A stretch of 64,000 nt of DNA. Origin: Astragalus membranaceus (lineage: Eukaryota; Streptophyta; Magnoliopsida; Fabales; Fabaceae). Where the stretch lies: NCBI GenBank assembly GCA_039519185.1, contig CM076847.1:46693708-46757707 (forward strand). The letters are read 5' to 3'. Of this stretch, positions 9,594 to 17,945 are shown one piece after another. The position numbers and the translations under genes are program-made. Position 1 is the first letter of the stretch. The number at the start of each line of letters is the position of its first letter. The notes under the pieces are model-generated. The model was not told the DNA's origin, made no database searches, and saw nothing but the letters and a program-made list of their open reading frames with translations.

Positions 9594-10932
9594 ATGAGAA
9601 GTAAAGTCTCAGCAATCAAGACCTTAGGGAAGTTTGCTCAGAGACCTCCCCCTAAAGAGCCTGGAAAATCAGAGTGTAGCAAAGGAGGCTCCTAAAACGG
9701 TTTCTAGTTTTAGGAAATTTGTGGGTAGGACATTCTTGGCTGAGAGGGGATTTCAATTAAAGGGAGCATCAGCAGAGTTTCTCAATGCAGTTTCTGAAAT
9801 GGGTTGGGACAGATTGGTCAAGCACCCCGTTACTTACTCGGTGCCTATTGTCTACGAATTCTACGCCGAAATTCTGGATGCCGACTCTGAAGGTATGCCT
9901 ATCACTCACTCTGTTGTTAGAGGTAGAAGGGTATATTTTAATCCCAAAGCTATCAATGATATCCTCGACCTTGATTATAATGGGACTGAGTTTGTTAAGA
10001 GAGCTGAGGGTGCGAGATTGAAGGAGATGGAATTAGTGAAAAAGAAACTCATGATTGAGGGTTGCAAGTGGTTCAAGAAATCCAAAACCGAATTTAAAGT
10101 GAAGAAGAGCACTCTGATGGGAGAGGCTAAAGTGTGGTATAATTTTGTGAAACATTCGATTTTGCCTACCTCTCACACTGAGACGGTTGACAAAGAGAGG
10201 TTTCTCTTGCTTGATCAAATTTTGGAGAGGAAACTGGTTGATATTGGAAGATTGATTTCTAGGGAGATTTTAGAATGCAGAGGCAGAGATAGAGGCTACT
10301 TGTTTTATCCTTGTTTGATAAATGAGCTCTGTTTTAAAGCTGAAGTTGAGTTGTTTCCTGGTGAAGAGAAGCACCATCCATCGGGAGCATTGCCAAGAGT
10401 GGTGCATCTAAAAAAGAGAAGTGCTGCAGCATCAGGTTCTGAGGATAGGCTGCAGCAATTCATTCATCAGCAAAAGGCTGTGTGGCAGTTTCAGAAGGAT
10501 CAATTTGAGTGGCAACAGAAACTTCTTGGAACAAATCCAAAGGGTCAGCAGATGTTTGAGCTTCCACAATTTCCTGATTGGGTTTTGGAAGAAGAGTTGG
10601 TTGAAGAAGAGTTAGAGGAAGAACAATTGGATGGACCTGAAGCTTCCAAACCCAAAACGGTTAGGAAAGGAAAGAAAAGTATAAGGACTGAAAAGAAGGG
10701 TAAAGAGGTAGTAATTTCTGATGAGGAAGAAGAATTTGCAAGAGATGAGGAATGTGAGGAAGAGTTGGATGAGGAAACTGAAAGTCAACAACTTGAAGGT
10801 GTCGCAAGCCCCGCATCTCCAACTTCCCAACCACAAACCCATACACCAAAATCAACAACCCAAACGCAATCTTCACCACCAAAGCAACTTACCCCACAAT
10901 CTCAGTTAGTCTGGATTAACTTAGGTTTTTGA
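9594..10932 (+). CDS. Athila-1 post-integrase ORF (plant transposon-associated domain)
   Basis: The ATG at 9594 opens a short frame (MRSKVSAIKTLGKF). After a likely one-base shift near 9675 the main frame runs to 10932, with about 430 codons. Residues about 20-215 resemble the putative plant transposon protein domain often found after integrase in Athila elements: GWDRLVKHP, VYEFYAEILD, VRGRRVYFNP, VWYNFVKHSILPTSH, VDKERFLLLDQIL. The second half is Gln-rich, then acidic with a basic KPKTVRKGKKSIRTEKKGK stretch that could be a nuclear signal, then Ser/Thr/Pro/Gln-rich. This is the position where an envelope-like ORF has been proposed in Athila, but I see no signal peptide or transmembrane helix. 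Its function is unknown. Confidence 0.75.
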
Positions 10933-11672
10933 CAAGTTTCTACTAAAAACCTAGGGTAGCGTATGAAACTAAGTTTGGGGGTGAATCAGTTGTATTGAGG
11001 CTAAACATAAAAGAATAGTAGATCAATGCACTAGGCAAGAGTAAAAAAAAATTGAGTTGTAATAAGAAAGAAAAGAGGGAAATAAGCTGCTTCTTCTTGC
11101 CAAGTAGGGAGGCTACTCTGTGGGTGACACATTGTAGTTTCAGTCGAAAGGAAGAATGTGTAGTTAGGTTGGTCATGAAGTAGGGAGGCCAACTTGTGGG
11201 TGACACACTTTGGTTTCAGTCGAAATAAGTGGCCAACCTGTGAGAAAAGTCAGGATTAAATAAGGGCTAGTGCATTGACAATAGGATCTTAATTGTTTAA
11301 AAAAGTCCTCTATTATGCTTTGAAGCCCCCATCTCTGTGCTTGAATTATTAGACTACCCTTCTTTTTGAAAATCTTTGGCATAACCAAAATAAGACCATT
11401 CTTTCCTAAGCTAGGTGAAATTTTGAAATTTGCTAAGAGCTGAACTGAGTCTATTAGTCACACACTCACCGTTGAGCAGTTAACAACTCAAGAAATCTTG
11501 AAAAGCATGATATGTATTGAGTGAGATTCTGAAAGCAAAGCCCATTTAGAGCATATATGTAAATTCTGATTTGCAGCAGTTGCGCAACTTGATTATGCAT
11601 TATTGTTGTGTTGTTTGGTTCTTTGTCAAGTGTCATTGCTTGAGGACAAACAACAGTTTAAGTTTGGGGGTG
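10933..11672 (+). other. Athila-1 3' untranslated region and polypurine tract
   Basis: No gene is seen. It contains two related stretches (AGTAGGGAGGC...GTGGGTGACACA at 11102-11132 and 11179-11209). It ends with CTTGAGGACAAACAACAGTTT and the polypurine tract AGTTTGGGGGTG (11661-11672), which primes plus-strand DNA synthesis just before the LTR. Confidence 0.7.
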
Positions 11673-13014
11673 TGATAACTCTTATTTATAAGAGTTATTT
11701 GTACCTTAGTAGCTTAAATAATTAATTATCCAATAGCAATTTGTTTTAATTAATTATTAGAATTATTGGTTTGTGGTTAATTAGAAAGAAATTCTGGTTT
11801 ATTCTCCAATGGGCATTTTGGTGCTCTATTTTTGTGTTTTAATATGTGTTCTTGTGTGCTGCAGCATTTAGGTGCTATAGCATTGGTGTGGGTCCTACAT
11901 TAGATGAAAGAGAAACTGTTGAAGCCATTTCTGCGAAAATAGTGTGTGCCAGGGTATGCTGATGCTGGACCACCAATTTTAGGGGGTGTGCTGTCCTTTT
12001 ATTAATGACCCATGTCCTTTGGGCCCAAAAGAAGAAAAGGAATTGGACTTTTAGGGTTTTTCTTGGATCCCACAATCCTAGGAATATAAAAAGGTACCCT
12101 ATCCCTATCCTTGAAAGGTGTGCGCAGCTGAGGAGGCAAGATTAGACATAATCTCTCCAAATTTCGTGCTCCTCCATTGTTATTCACAAAAGACAGAAAT
12201 TTCGTGCTCCTGCATTCTGAAGTTGATCAGTGCTGTCACAGTCTGGATGCTGAATAGTATATCTCTTTTTGCTACTCTACTCTTTTGTAATTTCAGATTT
12301 AAGGCACTAGATTTATCATCTAAGCTTTACTTCATGGATTTGTTGCTCATTATGAGCTAAACCCTTATAGTTGGAATGCTATTAACTATGTAATGGATGT
12401 TTGATGATTTAATGTGAATTTGATGTTTTAGTATCTTTAATCCTTGTGTGTTAATATTTCCAAATTTGTTTTAGGAATGGCCAACTAAAATAAATACTTG
12501 TTTATGAATATTGAAAGAGTTTATAAACTTACTTCAAGGATTAATATGGATAGTAATTATTAAAGGACTCTTTAATAATTCTTGTTAGAACCTACACATA
12601 GGAGAACAAAATCCATAGGGTGAACTTTGGGTGTTTTACTAGTAAAGGGCGAACTTAATTAGAGCTTAGACATAAGTGCTTTTAATGAAACCCATTTGAA
12701 AAGTGGCTGAAAAGCGCGTACATATGCTACTACACCCAGATGCTACAGCATCAAAGTTAACATTGAAACATTATTTAGAAGTTGCATAGTGAAAGACATT
12801 CCAACTTGTTCCTATTTCGAAATTCCAACAACCATTTACTTATTTACTGTAGATTACAATGATGGTTACAAAACTTTTTTTTGTTTTATTTTTCATCACT
12901 AATTTGTTAACCAAATTAAGCATATATTAAACGCCAATCCTCGTGGGAACGAACTTCACTTATCATTTTACTACTTGTTGGAGTGTGTATGCTTGCACAT
13001 TAATTTCCACAACA
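11673..13014 (+). mobile_element. 3' LTR of Athila-1
   Basis: It starts TGATAACTCT right after the polypurine tract and ends near CCACAACA at 13014, 1342 bp. The U5 part, CCTCGTGGGAACGAACTTCA...TACTTGTTGG, is the conserved Athila LTR end and matches (inverted) the U5 pieces at 13189 and 21355. The right end is set by similarity, since the second LTR is not in the window. Confidence 0.75.
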
Positions 13015-13164
13015 ATAAACTGATCTCTGAAACACTAGGCAAACCATTAACAAGTCCGATAAAAATCCCTAACTAACAGATTTAAGTAACTAACAGATAA
13101 AACAAAAGCGTAAACTAAAATCTAAGAATCAACTCGTTTGCCTTGTTGACAACTAAATCAACAA

Positions 13165-13290
13165 TCCCTGGCAACGGCGCCAAAAACTTGTTAGAGATTC
13201 AGCAAGTGTACTGAAACGTTGCAAGTAATAAAAATAACGATAAGTACCGGTCGTATCCATAGGGATTGCGCGTTGTTTTCAATAGCAAAG
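13165..13290 (-). mobile_element. Fragment of a minus-strand Athila-type element: PBS and U5
   Basis: The minus strand reads TGGCGCCGTTGCCAGGGA over 13165-13182, the 3'-end complement of tRNA-Asp and the usual Athila primer binding site. The LTR end would start at 13189 (TGTTAGAGATTC on plus). The following GCAAGTAATAAAA...CGTATCCATAGGGATTG is Athila U5 in inverse orientation. Only about 150 bp of possible leader remain on the left. Confidence 0.6.
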
Positions 13291-13449
13291 TTACAAATTC
13301 TTAGATGTGAAGATTGGTACAAATTCTTTTTCCATACTTTTTTTTTGTATGTCATTTTTTATTATGATGTTATCTGCATCCATACTCGATGCCCATATTT
13401 TGTATCCCAATGATATACTTAATATCGTTTTTGATTACCTAATATCTAT

Positions 13450-13830
13450 CATAGGAGTATTGTACTGCTATCGTGCATCAGTCGCTGAGGCTCGGTCGAC
13501 TACTACTGCAGCAGTTGAAACTTCTCCTTACTTTGGCGAAGGAACTCCATATTTGGCTGAATTCAAAACAAGTTCCAAGAAGAGAATTTTTGCATCTACT
13601 CAATATTAGTTTCTATCGTTATCAATGTCTACCAGTTTTATTGATTACTGACATCCAATATGGATGTTTTGGGTTTCATTTTAGTTTTCAAAAATAGTGT
13701 GTGTTCCAATTACATCCGATCATGTTGATCATTATGTAAGATGATTAATTTTGTTTTATGTTTTGCTATGATTTTTAGTTTTAGTTACAAGGTCATGTAA
13801 TGTCCTGTTACCGAAGACCTAATAAAGATT
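13450..13830 (+). other. Possible terminal exon and 3' UTR of an unidentified gene
   Basis: A frame up to the TAG at 13607-13609 has ordinary protein-like composition in its last 45 codons (SVAEARSTTTAAVETSPYFG and on to IFASTQY), unlike the low-complexity sequence around it. A possible 3' splice site (GTGCATCAG) lies near 13482, and AATAAAG at 13821 could be a poly(A) signal. Upstream exons would have been cut off by the retroelement. I do not recognise the protein, and chance openness is possible. Confidence 0.25.
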
Positions 13831-14313
13831 TATTTATATTTTAAATGTTTGCCAGATTTATGATCATTTTGGTTTCTTGGATTTATCGTTTACACCTTAC
13901 GAAAACCATATTCATATTACATCGATCAAGGCGGAGTACAATTTAAAGTCAAATTCCCACAAAATTATAATTTAAAAAAATACAATTATTTTAAGCAAAG
14001 CCGCTTATGATATGTCTTTACACTTTATTTGAACAAAAATATACACATTATTTTAATTATATATAATCTCATCGTTTTGATTCACATTACACTACTTTTA
14101 TATGGATGTGTAACGTTACAATATTCTGAGTTAAATTAATCAAAATTTTAATAAAATAAAATGATATATGTCATCCACTGCGATAATTTATTGGATTCCT
14201 TTTTAATTATTTTATTAAATATTATAAAATATATTACAACATAATTATTTAGAACACAACATGATATTTGCGAATTTTTTGATATTCCAACGTAATTCGT
14301 TTCTTAATTATAA

Positions 14314-14365
<52 letters not shown>

Positions 14366-14384
14366 TGAAAAATAACTGGATCAG

Positions 14385-14425
<41 letters not shown>

Positions 14426-15600
14426 CAATAACTTTTAATGGAAATCCTTATTTCAAAACAGATTATGTAGCATAATTAAACATATATTTATTTTAATATA
14501 TATATTTAAACAAATGTAAAAAAATCAAATTACTAATTTACATTAAGGATAGTACAATTTGAATATTCATGGTACTTATTTTTATTTGATATTGTTATTT
14601 CTAATTATGATTAAATCGTTCATTGGTACTTATTGTATTGCAAAAATAACTGTTGCAGTTTTATTTTTGAGATTACAGAAACAATGATATCAAATAATTA
14701 TGGAATTTATGATAATTCATTAATACACATAAAGTTGATTACTTACGTTATAAAAACATATGCGTGATCAGACATACCCATTTACTACTTGCAAATAGTT
14801 TTGACAAAATAAGTAATATTTATTTTATTTTCAATTAATTTCGTTTTTAATCTTGGTTTACTTTGTTTAATTTAAATGCAAACAATATTATTTTATTATA
14901 ATTATTTGGTATCAAGTTATAATATTTATTTAAAATATATTGATATTAAAATGTGTCTCATTTTCTGATTAACATATTAAATATATATCTCAATATTTAT
15001 GATTTCGAATTATGCTACTATTTGTAACTGTATTATTATCAATTCATTTTTACAGGGAATGTCAGATTTGTTTTGTTAATATACTATTCGTAATCAGTAC
15101 ATTTTCAATATCAGATTTGTTTACAATTTGACGTATCAAATTATCAATTACTGTTATTCAATGCCATAGAAATACAATGAGTACTATTTGAAATCTTGCT
15201 TGCTCACCAAACAAATCGCACATTTTTAGTTATTTACGGAAGCACATTTTTTAGTTATTTCCGGAAACACCTTAGGGACAAAAATCTGGAATGATAAAAT
15301 GTATTCCGGATTTATGTTTTAACGATAATTCCGAAAAATGTAAAAACCAAAGGTTCTGAAATTATGTTGAAAGGATATTTCTGGAAAAAACTTTAAAAAA
15401 TGCGTTCTGGAAAGGCAAATTCGAATTCTAATGATGAATATTGGAAGTTTTATAATGCATACACGTGAGTTACAGTATAAAAATAATTCATTACTACAAG
15501 ATTATAATCGATTTTCGTTGCCTCGCATAATAAAATAAAAGAAACCCAGAAAACATGTATTTTCTTTTTATCAGAGGATAGGAATATAGACAAATTCAAA
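13831..15600. other. AT-rich intergenic sequence without genes
   Basis: No coding frame of note. It contains two (AT)n microsatellites (14316-14361 and 14388-14420) and, near 15230-15420, several variants of TTCCGGAA-like words. No transposon ends were recognised. Confidence 0.6.
14316..14420. repeat. Two (AT)n microsatellites
   Basis: Runs of alternating A and T at 14316-14361 and 14388-14420, separated by 26 bp of unique sequence. Confidence 0.95.
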
Positions 15601-16140
15601 TGTAACATCCCAAAATAATTGATTTAATTATTTTGATGCTTGAACCATTTAATTTATTTTTATGGTACTTGATTGATAATTTTATTGATTGAGTGCTAAA
15701 TCAAATATTCATTGATGTGGGGCTGGTTTAGAAGTTTAGAAGAGACTAAAGGTATGATGGTCATTTTACCCCACCACACCCTCACCCTCATTTAAGTTGA
15801 CTTTTAAAAGAAAAGAAAAGAAATAAAAGAGAGAAAAGAGGGGGAGAGTCGAAGAAGAGAAGAGAAAATGAAAAGAAATAAAAGAGAGAAAAGAGGGAGA
15901 GAGTCAAAGAAGAAAAGAGAAAATGAAAGAAAGAAGAAGAAGAGAGTGAAACTCATCCACAAACTTAGCTAAAAATCTTCAGTTCTTCCCGCTCTATTTT
16001 CGTTTTCACCATCATCTAGGTGATTAGAGTACCAAAAATCCCTACTTTTCCCTAAAACTTTTCTTCTCAAGTTCCAGGGTTTATGTGAGATGGTGAGATG
16101 ATTTGGAGTTGTCAAGAGTTGTGTGATTGTTTCCTTATTA
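15601..16140 (+). mobile_element. Degraded Tekay-type LTR fragment
   Basis: It starts TGTAACATCCCAAAATAATT and continues with words shared in order with the LTRs at 20407 and 39838 (AATTATTTTGATG, TACTTGATTG, TTTTATTGATTGAGTGCTAAA). A purine-rich stretch of GAAAGAAAAGAGAGAA type follows, as in those LTRs. The right end fades out, so the limit is approximate. Confidence 0.5.
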
Positions 16141-16239
16141 ATTGAAGATATTGTTGGATAAGATATTTTATATTTTATATTTTCAACATAAGTAATACAT
16201 AATTAATAACCATAATATAGTAACCATACCTGCCAACCA

Positions 16240-16422
16240 AGTGTGGTTGAGCGGTTGGGGCTCATCCTCCCCTAACCAAGTGTCGAGGGTTCGATCCTCG
16301 CCTTGGGTACGGAGCACCTTTAAATCCATGGGCCAGCTGTCCCACCCTTCGAGGTGCCTCCAATCCAGCGAGGGGATTAATCACTGCGTTCGGCGATGGA
16401 TACCATGGTTTATACCAAAAAA
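16240..16422 (+). mobile_element. tRNA-derived SINE with target duplication
   Basis: The 183-bp element begins AGTGTGGTTGAGCGGTTGG (box-A-like) and has GGGTTCGATCCTCGCC (box B) about 50 bp further. It ends ATACCATGGTTTATACC followed by an A-run. GCCAACCA flanks it on both sides (16232-16239 and 16423-16430), the expected target duplication. Such elements are transcribed by RNA polymerase III and moved by LINE machinery. It lies about 225 bp beyond the stop codon of the peptide gene. Confidence 0.88.
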
Positions 16423-16647
16423 GCCAACCATTTCTTGCTAGATTACTTATTCAAAAGGGTTATGAGATAGGGTTCTCAACCCATAAATTTTATTACTGAC
16501 AAAAGCGAAGCACGTACAAAAGGATAAGAATTTGGAGACATTAATAATAACCAAGACACATTGTACGTCGGCAACAAGCCACTGGCTATTAAGGTAACTT
16601 ATTTTTCCTTATGTAGCACTATTTAAGGATGGAAACTGTATGTAAGA

Positions 16648-17895
16648 TCAAAACCACCTTGTCGGTGGATTGTCATGTCCTTCTTCAGGAGGACTCAGAC
16701 CAAAGTGGTCAACATTCACTGTTGGTGGATTGTCATGTCCTCCTCCACGAGGACTCGGACCAGATTCATCAACATTCACTGTCGGTGGATTGTCATGTCC
16801 TTCTCCAGGAGAACTCGGACCAGAGCGGTCAACATTCACTCTCGGTGGATTGTCATGTCCTTCTCCAGGAGGACTCGGACCAGATTCATCAACATTCACT
16901 CTCGGTGGATTATCATGTCCTCCTCCACGAGGACTAGGACCAGATTCATCAACATTCACTGTCAGTGGATTGTCATGTCCTTCTCCAGGAGGACTCGGAC
17001 CAGAGCAGTCAACATTCACCGTCGGTGGATTGTCATGTCCTTCTCCAGGAGGACACAGACCAAATTCGTCAACATTCACTGTCGGTGGATTGTCATGTCC
17101 TTCTCCAGAAGAACTCGGACCAGAGCGGTCAACATTCACTATCGGTGGATTGTCATGTCCTTCTCCAAGAGGACTCGGACCAGATTCATCAACATTCACT
17201 CTTGGTGGATTGTCATGTCCTCCTCCACGAGGACTCGGACCAGATTCATCAATATTCACTGTCGGTGGATTGTCATGTCCTTCTCCAGGAGGACTCGTAC
17301 CAAAGCGGTCAACATTCACCGTCGGAGGATTGTCATGTCCTCCTCCACGAGGACTCGGACCAGATTCGTCAACATTCACTGTCGGTGGATTGTCATGTCC
17401 TTCTCCAGGAGAACTCGGACCAGAGCGGTCAACATTCACTGTCGGTGGATTGTCATGTCCTTCTCCAGGAGGACTCAGACCAGATTCATCAACATTCACT
17501 CTCGGTGGATTATCATGTCCTCCTCCACGAGGACTCGGACCAGATTCATCAACATTCACTGTCGGTGGATTGTCATGTCCTTCTTTCGGAGGACTCGGAC
17601 CAGAGCGGTCAAGATTCAGCGTCGGTGGGTTGTCATGTCCTTCTTCACGAGGACTCCGACTAAACTGGTCAACATTCAGTGTTCCAGTTTGAATAAGATT
17701 CCTTTGTTGATAATGACCTTCAACTATTGCACCTCTCCTCAAGATCACATTCTTATGTGTTGAACCAAGAATAGTCTGCTTTACCTCTTGATTGATGTCT
17801 AAAGATTTAAGTGGCCGAGCCATCCCATGTAGAAAGTTGACCCCAAAGCAAACAAGAAGAATAAGAAAGAAGGCAAATGATTCAAATCTTCCCAT
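16648..17895 (-). CDS. Secreted precursor with 17 tandem PIP-like (SGPS...GH) peptides
   Basis: From the ATG at 17893-17895 the protein has 415 residues. Residues 1-25 (MGRFESFAFFLILLVCFGVN) are a clear signal peptide. About 60 residues of variable propeptide follow, then 17 repeats of 20 residues. A typical unit is ESGPSPRGGGHDNPPTVNVD; 11 of 17 keep the exact SGPS, others have SGLS, FGTS, FGLS, FGLC or SRS. SGPSxxGxGH is the conserved mature motif of the PIP/PIPL plant peptide family, which normally has one or two copies at the C-terminus. PIPs are proline-modified apoplastic ligands of an LRR receptor kinase and amplify immunity. An ATG 39 bases upstream is in frame, but it lies only a few bases past the TATA box, so it should not be in the mRNA. 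No intron or stop is seen. CEP peptides also end in GH but lack SGPS. Function is inferred from the motif only. Confidence 0.8.
   Translation of the reverse strand: MGRFESFAFFLILLVCFGVNFLHGMARPLKSLDINQEVKQTILGSTHKNVILRRGAIVEGHYQQRNLIQTGTLNVDQFSRSPREEGHDNPPTLNLDRSGPSPPKEGHDNPPTVNVDESGPSPRGGGHDNPPRVNVDESGLSPPGEGHDNPPTVNVDRSGPSSPGEGHDNPPTVNVDESGPSPRGGGHDNPPTVNVDRFGTSPPGEGHDNPPTVNIDESGPSPRGGGHDNPPRVNVDESGPSPLGEGHDNPPIVNVDRSGPSSSGEGHDNPPTVNVDEFGLCPPGEGHDNPPTVNVDCSGPSPPGEGHDNPLTVNVDESGPSPRGGGHDNPPRVNVDESGPSPPGEGHDNPPRVNVDRSGPSSPGEGHDNPPTVNVDESGPSPRGGGHDNPPTVNVDHFGLSPPEEGHDNPPTRWF
16664..17690 (-). repeat. 60-bp tandem array inside the peptide gene, 300-bp higher order
   Basis: Seventeen 60-bp units with no change in length. 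Unit variants recur every five units: 16741-17040, 17041-17340 and 17341-17640 are three related 300-bp blocks. Exact length conservation keeps the coding frame. All frames over the array lack stops, which produces spurious long plus-strand ORFs. Confidence 0.92.
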
Positions 17896-17937
17896 TCGTA
17901 TATTTGTTACTTGGTAAAGAACACCATTGTGCAATGC

Positions 17938-17945
17938 TATTTATA
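17938..17945 (-). promoter_or_regulatory. TATA box of the peptide precursor gene
   Basis: The minus strand reads CTATAAATAG over 17937-17946. With the usual plant spacing of about 30 bases, transcription would begin near 17913, between the two candidate ATGs. This selects the ATG at 17893-17895 and gives a short 5' UTR of about 20 bases. Confidence 0.6.

Larger units (their letters stand above)
1774..13014 (+). mobile_element. Athila-type Ty3-gypsy retrotransposon (Athila-1), 5' part missing
   Basis: In order it holds gag, aspartic protease, reverse transcriptase, RNase H, integrase, a long post-integrase region with a further ORF, a polypurine tract (AGTTTGGGGGTG, 11661-11672) and a 3' LTR (11673-13014). 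The order and the post-integrase ORF are typical of the Athila lineage. The element is defective: its 5' LTR and gag start are not in the window, gag-pro is frameshifted, and a LINE (3580-5086) and a palindromic element (6748-7280) interrupt pol. At both insertions the reading frame on the two sides matches once the insert and one target copy are removed. Confidence 0.9.

Noticed and set aside
13165..13182. Primer binding site of Athila-1
   Set aside because: It is on the minus strand and beyond the Athila-1 3' LTR, so it belongs to another, mostly lost element.
16664..17690. CRISPR-like regular array
   Set aside because: The units are contiguous with no unique spacers, coding, and in a plant genome.
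16670..17763. Long plus-strand ORFs of 232-362 codons opposite the peptide gene
   Set aside because: They arise from a 60-bp repeat without stops in any frame; only the minus frame has a signal peptide, a recognised motif and a TATA box.
16648..17895. Classification of the repeat protein as CEP or IDA family
   Set aside because: CEPs also end in GH but lack SGPS and have a different core; IDA has PIPPSxPSKRH-type ends. SGPSxxGxGH fits PIP best.
17896..17934. Upstream ATG adding 13 residues (MHNGVLYQ) to the peptide precursor
   Set aside because: It lies only a few bases past the TATA box, so it should be upstream of the transcription start, and it would bury the signal peptide.
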